Part shown: one piece after another, positions 1 through 8,718 of the stretch | Numbering within the stretch: the first letter of the stretch is position 1 | Layout: each line of letters begins with the position of its first letter | Origin: an uncultured Bacteroidales bacterium | GTDB lineage: Bacteria > Bacteroidota > Bacteroidia > Bacteroidales > Bacteroidaceae | Assembly: GCA_946055775.1 (NCBI GenBank) | Contig: CAMGHE010000005.1 | Coordinates: 1 to 38,311 of the forward strand | DNA length: 38,311 nucleotides | Reading direction: 5' to 3' | Position numbers and translations under genes: made by a program | The notes under the pieces: model-generated | The model's input: the letters and a program-made list of their open reading frames with translations, nothing else | The model's database searches: none | Told to the model about the DNA's origin: nothing

Positions 1-242
1 AGCATTTTTTTCATGCCCACAAATGTAGTGATTTTTTGTTATTGTCGGCTGCGTGTGCAAGCAAAAATACGTATGTGCCGCCTGCAATGCCCATAGCGCC
101 ACCCTTCGCCGCTGCCACGCATACTTTGCGCCGTGGCGATATTTTCTCTCTGAAAATTTGGCTGTGCGATGAAAACGCCGTAAATTGCCGCAGAATTTGC
201 GACGATAATGGCGGCACATTGTCGCACAAAGCACAACGCACG
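1..242. other. AT-richer leader upstream of the Fic gene
   Basis: No convincing gene. The Fic reading frame stays open through this stretch, but the family N-terminus begins only at 243. On the plus strand TTTG (157-160) is followed, after exactly 20 nt, by TAAATTGC (181-188). This resembles the Bacteroidota promoter layout TTTG-N19-21-TAnnTTTG but has an imperfect -7 box, so it is a weak promoter candidate for the Fic gene. Base composition is visibly lower in GC than the rest of the left half of the window. Confidence 0.3.
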
Positions 243-1538
243 ATGTATATACACGAAAGAGAACATTGGACGGACTTCCGTTGGGATGCGTCGCGCATAT
301 CGCTCCTGCAAGAAACGATATGCCGCAAGCAGGGTATGCTGTATGGCCGCCTGGGCACGCTCGGCTTCGACAGCAAGGTGCGGGCCATGGCTGAAAATCT
401 GACGTACGACGTGGTCTGCTCATCTGAGATTGAGGGCGTACAGCTCAACGTGGACCAGGTACGCTCATCCATCGCCAGAAAACTGGGATTGGAGCAGGTG
501 AAGCAAACTGCGCCTTCCCACTATGTCGATTCCGTGGTGAGCGTCATGCTCGAGGCCGTGCAGCACTACGACCGGCCACTCAGCAAGGACAGGCTCTGTG
601 CTTGGCAGGCTGCCTTCTTCCCCTCAGGATTCAGCGAAGGCAGCCGGATAGAGGTGGGCCGCTATCGTACGCACGAAGAACACATCGTCAGCGGCATGTT
701 TGGACGCGAGAAGATTCATTACATCGCCCCCTCGCCCCGGCGGGTGGAGGAAGAGATGCAAAAGTTTCTGGCCTGGTTCGAAAGCAGCGAGCCCGAGAGC
801 AGCATCGTCCGCTCGGCCATAGCCCACTTCTGGTTCGTGAGCATCCACCCCTTCGAGGACGGTAACGGCCGTCTGGCCCGCATCCTCTCGGACATGCTCT
901 TGGCACGCGGTGAACAGAGTCCGCTCCGATTCTACAACATATCCTCGCAAATCAACAAGGACAAGAGCCGCTATTACGACATCCTCGAGTGCACGCAACG
1001 TGGCGATGGCGACCTCACCGAATGGATAGTGTGGTACATGCAGAAACTCGTGGCGGCTTTAGACGAGGCTGAGGCCGTCGTGACCACCATTTTGAACAAG
1101 AGTTTCTTTTGGCACCGAGTATCCTCCACTCCCCTGACACCGCGACAGACGGCGATGCTCAACCTCTTCCTCGACGGCTACGAGGCTAAGATAACATCGA
1201 AAAATTGGGCTGCGCTGGCCAAGTGCTCCAAAGACACCGCCCTGCGAGACATCCAAGACCTTGTCAGCAAGAATCTGCTCGTGGAGGATGTGCCGGGAGC
1301 CAAGCGCCCAAGCTACTCCATCGTCTATGATGCGGACAATCTGACGCAGTTTTTCACCCATGTCAGCATTGTCGAGAAGGACGGCACGCCCTACCTCCAC
1401 GCATTATATAAGGGGCGGAAGAACGTGTGCGCAAGGCTGCTGTCGCTCGATGCAGAGCGCTATCAGAAAGGCGAATTGCCCCTGCAGAATCTGCTCAGCA
1501 AATACTGCGCCTATCTTATGGGGAACTCTATAAATTAG
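243..1538 (+). CDS. Fic family protein with N-terminal inhibitory motif (DUF4172-type N-terminus)
   Basis: A 431-aa Fic enzyme. The family transfers AMP or a related nucleotide moiety from a nucleotide to hydroxyl side chains of target proteins. The catalytic loop HPFEDGNGRLAR (HPFx[D/E]GNGRxxR) starts at H202. A [S/T]xxxE[G/N] inhibitory motif is present as S60-S-E-I-E64-G65, so this is a class II Fic protein whose inhibitory helix lies N-terminal in the same chain. The N-terminus (MYIHEREHWTDFRWD) matches the DUF4172-type domain of this subfamily. The C-terminal third looks like a winged-helix region, expected from the family. I chose ATG 243 rather than the in-frame upstream start at 36 because homology begins there and the upstream extension is low-complexity and unlike the family. 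No antitoxin-like partner gene is adjacent, consistent with autoinhibition. The target is unknown. It converges on the ATPase gene at 1575. Confidence 0.93.
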   Translation: MYIHEREHWTDFRWDASRISLLQETICRKQGMLYGRLGTLGFDSKVRAMAENLTYDVVCSSEIEGVQLNVDQVRSSIARKLGLEQVKQTAPSHYVDSVVSVMLEAVQHYDRPLSKDRLCAWQAAFFPSGFSEGSRIEVGRYRTHEEHIVSGMFGREKIHYIAPSPRRVEEEMQKFLAWFESSEPESSIVRSAIAHFWFVSIHPFEDGNGRLARILSDMLLARGEQSPLRFYNISSQINKDKSRYYDILECTQRGDGDLTEWIVWYMQKLVAALDEAEAVVTTILNKSFFWHRVSSTPLTPRQTAMLNLFLDGYEAKITSKNWAALAKCSKDTALRDIQDLVSKNLLVEDVPGAKRPSYSIVYDADNLTQFFTHVSIVEKDGTPYLHALYKGRKNVCARLLSLDAERYQKGELPLQNLLSKYCAYLMGNSIN

Positions 1539-1574
1539 GCAATTAGGGGAAGTTTAATTCTGTAGAGCACCCCT

Positions 1575-3152
1575 TTATTTGCTGAGCCGTTCTATCTTAC
1601 ATGTATGCTGTTTGGCTTCCTTGTCGTAGTTGATGCCCACCAAAAGGATGTCGCCCGTATATTCTGCTATTTTTGCGGGATAGTCTTTCCGCTTGATTTG
1701 GTCGATGGCCGTGTTGGCCGAGTGGTTGTATTTCAGTTCGATAACCAGCGCGGGCTTGGCCACGTTGTGGCGGGGAATCATCACAAGGTCGGCGTAGCCC
1801 TTGCCTGTAGCATACTCGCGATGGATGACATACTCGTTTTTGGCCCAAATATAAGCGATGGCAAGCACACAGGCGAGCGAGTTTTCATCGTTGTAAGACA
1901 GGATGCTGGTGTGCTCATCGTGCGCCTGGTCCACGGCTCGCGCCACGGCCTGCGCGTTGCCCGCGATGGTGGCATCAAGAAGGGTTTTCGACTGTTGTAT
2001 GGTCTCGGCCAGGACGCTCCATGACGTGGCTTTGATGGCCTTATTCATTTCGTCGCCCACCTCTTTATTGGGAATATAACATGTTTGGGCACGTTCATCG
2101 TAGGACAGATAGCCGAGGTGTATCAGTATGGTCAGCACATCGTTCTTGCTCCTGACGATGCGCATGTCGTTGAGAAACTCTGTGGTATCGACATAGACAT
2201 GCTCGCCCGCCAGCATTCTGATGATGTCATCCTTCAGCCCGTTGTAGTTCATCTGAATGTAGGTCACGACCGAGTCGTAGGCGCCCGTGGTCGTCCAGTA
2301 ACTGCGACATGTGCCCCGCTGCAGGGCATTCATGACGGAGTAGGGATTGTAGATAGACCGCTCTGTGCCGATAGTATATCCGTCGTACCACCTTTTCAAG
2401 TCTGCCAAGGCCACGTTATGCCGCTTTGCCAATGTCTGCACTTCCGCCTCTGTGAAGCCGTAGCATGAGGCCAAATTGGCAGGGTCAACCATGGAATACT
2501 CGTTGAAGTTGTTCAGCGCCGACTCCGTGTTGTACTTCTTGATGGGCAGGATACCTGTGAGATAGGCCCCGGCGAAGACGATGTTTGACCCCGACCCCTT
2601 GAAGAGGCGGCGAAGCAAATCGACGAAGGCCGTGGTGACGTGCTCGTCCGTCCCTGTCTCGCGAAGGATGGCGTCCCACTCGTCGATGATCATGATGAAG
2701 CGCTCGCCCGTACTGTCGCTGATGCGGTAGAGGATGTCCATGAGGTCGTCATCCTCATACCGGCTGACCTCTGGAAATACGGTCAGCACATCCGTGATGA
2801 GCCTATCCTGAATCTTTCGGACCATGTCCTTATCGCCCCGATACTTCGTGGTGAAGTCTGTCATGTCCACGCAGATGACATAGTACTTGTTCAGATACGT
2901 CTCGAACGTGCTGTCGCGCTCGACGTTGAGGCCAGCGAACAATTCGCGCGACTGGCACGACTTGTCGTAGTAGGCACACAGCATCTTGGCCGCCATCGAC
3001 TTGCCAAAGCGGCGGCAGCGAGATACGCAACTGTAGCGACGTTCAGAATTGAGTGTGCTGCTGATAAAAGGTATCAGCGATGTCTTATCCACATACTCGT
3101 GCGTGACGATGTCGCGAAACTCACGATTGCCTTTGTTGATATATACTCCCAT
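1575..3152 (-). CDS. AAA-ATPase-like / PD-(D/E)XK nuclease-family protein
   Basis: A 525-aa protein of the common, multicopy Bacteroidota family joining an AAA-ATPase-like domain (PF09820 type) to a PD-(D/E)XK nuclease-like C-terminus (PF08011 type). The P-loop is the family's variant form, C-R-R-F-G-K-S around residues 46-52. A Walker B-like stretch is IMIIDEWDAI with D157-E158. The nuclease signature near the C-terminus is D455 followed by E472-L-K474. All expected catalytic positions are present, so it looks intact. The biological role of the family is not established; defence or mobile-element functions have been suggested from domain content. It lies 48 nt downstream of the glycosyltransferase gene on the same strand and could be read through from it. 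I see no -7 box in that gap. Confidence 0.88.
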   Translation of the reverse strand: MGVYINKGNREFRDIVTHEYVDKTSLIPFISSTLNSERRYSCVSRCRRFGKSMAAKMLCAYYDKSCQSRELFAGLNVERDSTFETYLNKYYVICVDMTDFTTKYRGDKDMVRKIQDRLITDVLTVFPEVSRYEDDDLMDILYRISDSTGERFIMIIDEWDAILRETGTDEHVTTAFVDLLRRLFKGSGSNIVFAGAYLTGILPIKKYNTESALNNFNEYSMVDPANLASCYGFTEAEVQTLAKRHNVALADLKRWYDGYTIGTERSIYNPYSVMNALQRGTCRSYWTTTGAYDSVVTYIQMNYNGLKDDIIRMLAGEHVYVDTTEFLNDMRIVRSKNDVLTILIHLGYLSYDERAQTCYIPNKEVGDEMNKAIKATSWSVLAETIQQSKTLLDATIAGNAQAVARAVDQAHDEHTSILSYNDENSLACVLAIAYIWAKNEYVIHREYATGKGYADLVMIPRHNVAKPALVIELKYNHSANTAIDQIKRKDYPAKIAEYTGDILLVGINYDKEAKQHTCKIERLSK

Positions 3153-3200
3153 AGTGTGGTTGCTTCTTTCAGGTCTCTGTGTGCCATGTGTCAGCCTTAG

Positions 3201-4103
3201 TCACATCTTGCCCAGACGCTCGTGCACGCCATCGCGGTAGGCGTGCCATAGGCGGGGAATGTCGGCCCACTTCCACCCTTTGCCCAGAGGGGCGGCGACG
3301 ACGGCGGTGAGGATGTAGCCGCTGACGTTGATGAAACTGCGCAGGTGGCGCACGCCCCAGTTGCGGCCATAGTGGTGGTTGAGGTAGGCTGCGTTGCGCA
3401 CCTGGTAGTAGCGTTTCCATTTCTTCTTCTCCTGTCGTTCGGCCCAGGTGTCGTCGCTGAAGAAGCGGTGCTTGTCCATCGGTGCGTCGGGGACGTAGAG
3501 CAGGCGCATGCCCGCCAGGTGGGTGCGCAGGCAGTAGTCGGTGTCGTCACAGAAGATGAACAGGTCGCGGTTGGGCAGGCCGATGCGCTCCACCACCTCG
3601 CGGCTGATGAGCGGTCCCTCGAAGGCCGTCCCCACGACGTAGGTCGGCGCCTCGGGCGGCCGTTTGTGCAGGCGGCCGGCATACATCGAGGCGAAGGGGT
3701 TGGTCAGGTTGTAGCGGCAGAAGTCGTGGCAGAAGATGCGGCCCTCCATGCGGCGGCGCGGTGCCAGTATGGCGGCGTCGGGGTGGGTGGCGGCGGCTGC
3801 CATGAGGCGTTCCAGACAGGTAGGCTGGGGAAAGACGTCGTCGTCCATGCACCAGATGCGGTCGGCGCCGGCGTCGTAGGCGGCCTGGATGCCGGTGGCG
3901 AAGCCCCCCGAGCCGCCCACGTTCTCCTGCGTGATGACGACGAGGTCCGCCTGACCGGCCAGCCATTCGGCCGTGCCGTCGGTCGAGCCGTTGTTGACGA
4001 CGATGATGCGGCTCAGCGCCAGCGTCTGGCTGCGCAGGCTCTGCACCGTGCGTTCCAGCAGGGTGCGGCGGTTGAAGGTGACGACGACGGCGGTGATGTC
4101 CAT
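3201..4103 (-). CDS. Glycosyltransferase family 2 (galactofuranosyl/rhamnosyltransferase-like)
   Basis: A 300-aa GT-A-fold glycosyltransferase. The N-terminus MDITAVVVTFNRRTLL is the classical GT2 nucleotide-sugar-binding strand. The metal/nucleotide-binding acidic motif is CMDDDVFPQ with D87-D88-D89. A second acidic motif, FCDDTDYCLR, sits where GT2 enzymes of the GlfT2/rhamnosyltransferase group carry the catalytic base. I set the start at ATG 4103; an in-frame upstream extension of 14 residues lacks family resemblance. It is the last of three minus-strand genes (GT2, sugar kinase, GT2), so the product probably extends a lipopolysaccharide or lipooligosaccharide core in the cytoplasm. Donor and acceptor sugars cannot be read from the sequence. 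Confidence 0.9.
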   Translation of the reverse strand: MDITAVVVTFNRRTLLERTVQSLRSQTLALSRIIVVNNGSTDGTAEWLAGQADLVVITQENVGGSGGFATGIQAAYDAGADRIWCMDDDVFPQPTCLERLMAAAATHPDAAILAPRRRMEGRIFCHDFCRYNLTNPFASMYAGRLHKRPPEAPTYVVGTAFEGPLISREVVERIGLPNRDLFIFCDDTDYCLRTHLAGMRLLYVPDAPMDKHRFFSDDTWAERQEKKKWKRYYQVRNAAYLNHHYGRNWGVRHLRSFINVSGYILTAVVAAPLGKGWKWADIPRLWHAYRDGVHERLGKM

Positions 4104-4166
4104 ACTTTCAGTGGAGAGAGGGGTGTGGGGATTGAAGGGAAACAATGGGGCGGAGGCGGCGTGGCG

Positions 4167-4949
4167 TCAGTATTTGCCATCCACCTTGCCGCCCTGCGTG
4201 CTGCGGTACTGCTGCATCAGGCGGAAGCACTCGTCGGCGTCGAAGCCGCGGTCGGCGGCGTAGGTCTCGGCCATGAGGCGGTGCATCTCGGGCGTAGCCG
4301 GCAGGCGTTCAAAGTTTTTGCAGCCGGCATGGATGTCGAGCGGACCGTGTGCCATGCGGTTGAGGTCCACCAGTTCGATGCGCAGCTGGCCGTCCTTGTC
4401 GTAGCCGAAGAGGATGTTGGCGCGGCCGTAGTCCTTGTGCGCCAGTCCCGCCTCGTGCAGGCGTGCCGTGATGTGGCCGATGGCGCGGAGTACGTCGGGC
4501 ATCTCGGGCATGTCGTGCTCGAAAAACTCCTCGTAGCGGTGGGTGCATACCGAGCGCAGGGTGACGAAGTAACTCTTGTCGAAGGCCAGGCCCAGCGTGC
4601 TGCGCACGTTATAGTAGCCCACGGGCTGCGGCGTGCCGATGCCCAGGTCCAGCAGCAGGCAGGCGTTGGCGTAGGAGCGCTTCGCCTTCGAGGCGCGCAG
4701 CGTGCCATAGACGAAGCGGTTGATGACGTGCGGGCGGTGGAAGGCCTTGACCACCAGGTCCAGACCGTCGTAGTGCATGATGCGCAGTTCGTTGCGCCCG
4801 CGGTGTATCACCTCGCCCTCGCCGCGGGCCATGCGCTGCGGCAGCGAGCGGAGGAAGGGCGCCAGATGGGCGTAGTCGGGGTGGACCACCAGCGTGTCGG
4901 GGTGCAGACCGTAGTGGTGTGCTGAGCGGGGAAGAGTGGGGCGTTTCAT
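4167..4949 (-). CDS. Lipopolysaccharide core kinase-like protein (Kdo kinase/WaaP family)
   Basis: A 260-aa protein with the protein-kinase-like fold of the Kdo/WaaP (InaA-like) family, which phosphorylates sugars of the lipopolysaccharide inner core. Visible landmarks are the ATP-anchoring lysine in LVVKAFHRP (K68), the catalytic loop HKDYGRANIL (H171, D173, N178) and the metal-binding aspartate in ELVDLNRM (D195, replacing the usual DFG/DFD). All residues needed for activity are present. It sits 10 nt after one glycosyltransferase and 63 nt before another on the same strand, supporting a role in envelope-glycan assembly. The exact substrate (Kdo, heptose or another sugar) is not determinable here. 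Confidence 0.85.
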   Translation of the reverse strand: MKRPTLPRSAHHYGLHPDTLVVHPDYAHLAPFLRSLPQRMARGEGEVIHRGRNELRIMHYDGLDLVVKAFHRPHVINRFVYGTLRASKAKRSYANACLLLDLGIGTPQPVGYYNVRSTLGLAFDKSYFVTLRSVCTHRYEEFFEHDMPEMPDVLRAIGHITARLHEAGLAHKDYGRANILFGYDKDGQLRIELVDLNRMAHGPLDIHAGCKNFERLPATPEMHRLMAETYAADRGFDADECFRLMQQYRSTQGGKVDGKY

Positions 4950-4959
4950 GGCGTGGGGC

Positions 4960-5670
4960 TCAAATCTTGTCCAGTCCTTTGGTGAACTTCAGCCAGTAGT
5001 ACTTCAAGGGGTTCTTATACTTCAACTGCTTCCACGGCCGGCTCTGGTGCGGGCGGTGGAGCACGGGCAGCGAGGTGTAGAGGTAGTTGTGCAGGCCGGC
5101 GTTGAGCGACTCGTGCGAGATGGTCACGTCAAACCAGTTTTTCTCGGCATCCAGACTGTGGAAGTCGAATGCCTGCAGCAGACGGTTGCAGAGCACTGAA
5201 CAGCAGAAACTCAAGTGCTTGCGCGTGTCGATGACCTGGTTCTCCATGCCCGCGGCATACTTGTAGGGGTAGTTGATTTGCCCCTCCTCGTCCACCGTGA
5301 CCGAGGCGATGATGCCCGCGTCGGGGTGGTCGGCTATGCCGTTGCAGAGGCGTTGCAGCGTGTCGGGCTGCACCGTGACGTCGCTCTCCACGATGCAGAT
5401 GTGCGCCCCTTCGGCCAGCGCCTCCTGCTGTGCGCGCTGCAGCATGAGCAGGTAGTTGGGCGAGGGGTGGTCCGTGACGTCGGCCATGTTGACCAGGCGG
5501 AAGCCCATGGTGCGTGCCGCCTCTTCCAGGCGCCGCGTGTTCTCGGGCGTGCTGAAGTCGTTATATACCGTATAGGTGTGTGGCTCTGTCATTTGGGACG
5601 CCATGACGGCCTCAATGGTAGCCATCGTGGTGTCGATAGAGTCTTTTACCGGAGTGAAGATATGAAGCAT
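4960..5670 (-). CDS. Glycosyltransferase family 2-like protein
   Basis: A 236-aa GT-A-type glycosyltransferase, first gene of the three-gene envelope cluster. The N-terminal strand MLHIFTPVKDSIDTT and the partner strand TYTVYNDFSTPENTRRL match the GT2 nucleotide-binding half. The DXD-like motif is CIVESDVTVQPD, with E95-S96-D97. The protein is shorter than many GT2 enzymes, with a brief C-terminal region ending in basic and aromatic residues (YYWLKFTKGLDKI), which may bind the membrane surface or a lipid-linked acceptor; that is inference. Only 10 nt separate it from the sugar-kinase start, so the two are almost certainly co-transcribed. No promoter box is evident in the 65 nt before it, so transcription may come through from the GH20 gene. 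Confidence 0.85.
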   Translation of the reverse strand: MLHIFTPVKDSIDTTMATIEAVMASQMTEPHTYTVYNDFSTPENTRRLEEAARTMGFRLVNMADVTDHPSPNYLLMLQRAQQEALAEGAHICIVESDVTVQPDTLQRLCNGIADHPDAGIIASVTVDEEGQINYPYKYAAGMENQVIDTRKHLSFCCSVLCNRLLQAFDFHSLDAEKNWFDVTISHESLNAGLHNYLYTSLPVLHRPHQSRPWKQLKYKNPLKYYWLKFTKGLDKI

Positions 5671-5735
5671 AGTAGGGGGGAGTGTTTTTTCTTTAATAAG
5701 AAAGGCCGTCCGAGGGTATCAGCGGGTCGCAGGCG

Positions 5736-7952
5736 TCAGTGTGCCGCCTGCTGCCATGTCACCGCCGAGCGGCATATGCCGCGCCGCGCCATGTCGCGCA
5801 GGGCTGCCTGAAGACGGCGGTCGAAATCGGCCGCGTCGCGTCGGGCCTGCGGCGTCCATCCCGCCTCGGCCAGTGCCAGGGCACGGGGGAAAGCCTGATA
5901 GTAGAGGCGCTCGGGCGAGTTGATGCACTCGCTCCACAGCGTGCCCGCCACACCCGCCAGATGGCGTTCTTCAAACGTCGGGCAGTCTGACGTCGGCCCG
6001 AAGCCCCATGCGGGGTCCAGGCGGTAGGTCTGCGCCAGCGACGTGATGGGCATGCCCCAGTTGACCTCCGGCATGTCGCCCCCGGCCATGGGATAGTCCA
6101 GATAGCAGTGCTCGCCCGGACAGAGCATGATGCGGGCGTCGTTGGCCACCGCGGCGCGGATAGCTGCCGCCGTCAGTCCGTGGCGCCAGGCAAAGACGAT
6201 GCAGCCCTCGGGGATGCGCTTGAAGTCCGTCTCGTACCAGAACATCGGCGTCTTGCCGTGCTTGGTGCGCAGCGTGTCGATGATGCTGTTGAACAGGTGC
6301 TCCTGCAACCGCCAGTTGTCCTCGCGGCGGTCGCCCTCGATGCCCAGGCGGCGCTTCAGCGCGCGGCATTTGGGGCAGTCGGTCCAGCATCCCAGCGCCG
6401 GATTACCCGCCTCGTCGCCGCCCAGATGGACGTAGGGCGAGGGGAACACCGCGGCCAGTTCGCCCAGCACATTGCCCAGGAACTCATAGACGAAGGGCTC
6501 GCCCGGACAGAGCAGTTCGTTGCTCACGCCGCAGGTCGTGCGAATCGGCACCTCCTTGGCGCCGCAGGTCAACTGCGGAAAACAGTGTATCGCCGCCACC
6601 TCGTGCCCCGGCATCTCAATCTCCGGGATGATGTCCACATGGTAATCGGCGGCGAAGCGTACCAGTTCGCGCATCTCGTCCTGCGTATAGTAGCCGCCGA
6701 TGGGCATGAGCATGTCGTCCATGCCCGTGCGCTCGCTGGCCTGCTGCGTCAGTTCGGGATAGCGCTTTATCTCGATGCGCCAGGCCTGGTCATCGACGAG
6801 GTGCAGGTGCAGCGCGTTGTACTTCCACCGCGCCATCTCCACGACAAAGTCCTTGAGCACAGGCAGGGGGATGAAGATACGCGCCGGATCGACCATCAGT
6901 TCGCGCATCGCCGTGCGTGGTGCGTCGTCCAGCGTCAGTGCCGGCACATAGGCGCACACCTGGTTGCCAGCATCGCCGCGCAGCAGTTGGTCGAGCGTCA
7001 TCACGCCGTAGAACACGCCCGCTGCGCTGCCGCCCTTGATGTCGGCTCCTCGCGCGTGTATATAGATATGGTATGCCTCGGCCGGCATGGTGCTGTCGGT
7101 GGCCAGCGTCAGAATGTTATCGGGGCCCTTGGCGCCCTTGGCGCGCTTGGCGCCCGCCGTGCGTTCGGCCAGTACGCGCCGGGCCTGGCGCACCTCGTTG
7201 TCCAGACCGTCCTCAGCCTTGATGCGCCATTTGCGCAGCACGCTCAGCGGCGAGCCGCCGTGGCGCACGATGGGCGAAGAGGGGGCGGGCAGCAGACAAA
7301 CCTCGGGGCGGCAGGTATCGGCCGGCAGCGGCGCCGCCTGCATCAGCGTGCGCCAGCCTTCGGCCCGGGCATAGCGGTCCTCGCTCCCGCGGGGCACCAC
7401 CAGGCGCACCTGTCCTGCGGCGATGCCCGCAAAGGCCGTGGCGTCGGCCACGGGCGGCACGTCGCTGTCCATGACGATGCAGCGCAGCCCCGTGCAGTGG
7501 GCAAAGGCGAAAGCGCCGATGACGGGCCGGCCGTGAAGCGTCAGCGTGCGCAGTGCCGTACAGCCGGCGAAAGCCTCGGGGGCGATGCTGTCCAGCCCCG
7601 GCGGCAGGCAGACGTCGGTCAGGGCGTCGCAGGCATAGAACGCCTGAGCGTCGATGAGGCGTACGCTGTCGGGCAGCGCCAGACGCTTGAGGGCGTGGCG
7701 CGAGTGGAGGGCGCAGCGCGGCACGATGGGGCAGTCGGCCTGACTCAGGTCCAGACTCTCCAACTGCCAGCACAGGTCTCGCAACTGGCGGAAGTCCGAG
7801 TTTCCCGCGGTGCTGAGCGTCCCCGTCAGGGCGATGTGGGTGGCGTCCGCCTTGGCGGCGGCGTCGAGGTCGGCCATGCGCTGCACCGTCTGTGCGGCGA
7901 GGGGCATGGCCAGGCAGGCCATCCACAGGATGAGGGCAGAAAGGCTTTTCAT
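5736..7952 (-). CDS. Secreted beta-N-acetylhexosaminidase (GH20) with N-terminal BspA-like leucine-rich repeats
   Basis: A 738-aa exported enzyme. Residues 1-20 (MKSLSALILWMACLAMPLAA) form a signal peptide. About residues 50-200 contain BspA/LRR_5-type repeats: 'ALHSRHALKRLALPDSV', 'AFYACDALTDVCLPPGL' and 'AFAGCTALRTLTL' recur with the family's spacing. Then come a GH20 N-terminal alpha/beta domain (about 225-345) and the GH20 catalytic barrel (about 350-690). The catalytic Asp-Glu pair is in HLGGDEAGNP (D513, E514), the motif for substrate-assisted cleavage of terminal GlcNAc/GalNAc. The repeat module in front of GH20 is unusual; it may bind host glycoprotein or another surface. The gene lies 45 nt after tsaE on the same strand. 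Its activity complements the sialidase and fucosidase encoded elsewhere in the window. Confidence 0.92.
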   Translation of the reverse strand: MKSLSALILWMACLAMPLAAQTVQRMADLDAAAKADATHIALTGTLSTAGNSDFRQLRDLCWQLESLDLSQADCPIVPRCALHSRHALKRLALPDSVRLIDAQAFYACDALTDVCLPPGLDSIAPEAFAGCTALRTLTLHGRPVIGAFAFAHCTGLRCIVMDSDVPPVADATAFAGIAAGQVRLVVPRGSEDRYARAEGWRTLMQAAPLPADTCRPEVCLLPAPSSPIVRHGGSPLSVLRKWRIKAEDGLDNEVRQARRVLAERTAGAKRAKGAKGPDNILTLATDSTMPAEAYHIYIHARGADIKGGSAAGVFYGVMTLDQLLRGDAGNQVCAYVPALTLDDAPRTAMRELMVDPARIFIPLPVLKDFVVEMARWKYNALHLHLVDDQAWRIEIKRYPELTQQASERTGMDDMLMPIGGYYTQDEMRELVRFAADYHVDIIPEIEMPGHEVAAIHCFPQLTCGAKEVPIRTTCGVSNELLCPGEPFVYEFLGNVLGELAAVFPSPYVHLGGDEAGNPALGCWTDCPKCRALKRRLGIEGDRREDNWRLQEHLFNSIIDTLRTKHGKTPMFWYETDFKRIPEGCIVFAWRHGLTAAAIRAAVANDARIMLCPGEHCYLDYPMAGGDMPEVNWGMPITSLAQTYRLDPAWGFGPTSDCPTFEERHLAGVAGTLWSECINSPERLYYQAFPRALALAEAGWTPQARRDAADFDRRLQAALRDMARRGICRSAVTWQQAAH

Positions 7953-7997
7953 AGACAGAAGGTTCGGTTTGTGAGTGGGGGAGTGCTGGCGCCAGCG

Positions 7998-8417
7998 TCA
8001 GATGTCCATGGTCAGCAGGCGCGTGCCGTCCTCCTGCTCGTCGATGTGGACGATGACCGTGTCGTCGGGCAGCACCTCTTCGGCCAGTTCGGGCCATTCG
8101 ATGAGGCACAGGGCGCCCGAGTAGAAATAGTCCTCGAAGCCCATGTCATAGACCTCGTCGATGCGCTTGATGCGGTAGAAGTCGAAGTGGTAGATCACCT
8201 GCGCTGTGGTATCGGAGCGGTATTCGTTGACCAGGGCGAAGGTGGGCGAGTTGACGGTCTCGCTGACGCCCAGATGGCGGCACAGCGCGCCGATGAACGT
8301 GGTTTTGCCGGCGCCCATCTTGCCGTAGAAGGCGAACACGCGGCGGTCCCCCATGGCGTGGGCGAAGGCTTCGGCCGCCTGCTCCAGATGGTTGCTGTCG
8401 GGAAGGGTGATTTGCAT
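7998..8417 (-). CDS. tsaE: tRNA threonylcarbamoyladenosine biosynthesis ATPase TsaE
   Basis: A 139-aa P-loop ATPase of normal TsaE length. With TsaB and TsaD it forms the complex that puts the t6A modification on adenosine 37 of ANN-decoding tRNAs in the cytoplasm. The Walker A motif is YGKMGAGKTTF (G32-T40). Family-typical segments follow: SPTFALVNEY, then the HFDFYRI strand, then LIEWPEL. The start at 8417 is supported by a -7 box (TAATTTTG) about 20 nt upstream at 8437-8444, which rules out the longer overlapping frames. It is followed after 45 nt by the GH20 gene, so the two may share a transcript. Confidence 0.96.
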   Translation of the reverse strand: MQITLPDSNHLEQAAEAFAHAMGDRRVFAFYGKMGAGKTTFIGALCRHLGVSETVNSPTFALVNEYRSDTTAQVIYHFDFYRIKRIDEVYDMGFEDYFYSGALCLIEWPELAEEVLPDDTVIVHIDEQEDGTRLLTMDI

Positions 8418-8436
8418 GATAGGGAAATGTTTCTTG

Positions 8437-8444
8437 CAAAATTA
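8437..8444 (-). promoter_or_regulatory. -7 promoter box of tsaE
   Basis: Minus-strand TAATTTTG matches TAnnTTTG, the Bacteroidota -7 element. It implies transcription starting around 8433 and a leader of roughly 16 nt before the tsaE ATG at 8417. No clear TTTG is seen 19-21 nt upstream. Confidence 0.6.
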
Positions 8445-8647
8445 CACAAAAAGCCCCGTTCCGCACCGACCGTACCCCATTCTTTTCTCTTGCTGTCCGG
8501 CGGCGCCTCCTTACAGCGCGTTCCTGACGCACCCCATAATATACGTCACGCGGAGCGGGCGCTTCACGTTTTGCACAAGAGTTTTCTATCGCGGCTCGCT
8601 TTGCCGGCGAAACGTTTAGGGCTTTTTAACGGTCGGAGAGGGGGCTC

Positions 8648-8718
8648 GGGCGACTGACGGCACGCCCCGGGCGACTCGAAACACGACTTGGGCGACTGAA
8701 AACACAACTTGGGCGACT
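8648..8718. repeat. 21-bp tandem repeat, four units beginning GGGCGACT
   Basis: GGGCGACT starts at 8648, 8669, 8690 and 8711, an exact 21-bp period. Units 2 and 3 are nearly identical (GGGCGACTCGAAACACGACTT and GGGCGACTGAAAACACAACTT, shown here split only by period); unit 1 has diverged after GGGCGACTGA. The fourth copy runs into the stem described at 8699-8746. Twenty-one base pairs is two helical turns, so the sites would lie on one face of the DNA. The array is intergenic, between mscS and tsaE. Its function is unknown. Confidence 0.85.

Noticed and set aside
6108-8657. Very long plus-strand open frame (849 codons) opposite GH20 and tsaE
   Set aside because: A shadow frame caused by high GC third positions of the genuine minus-strand genes; no domain similarity. 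The same applies to the long opposite-strand frames at 3345-4925, 23284-25512, 29826-31538 and 31746-33641.
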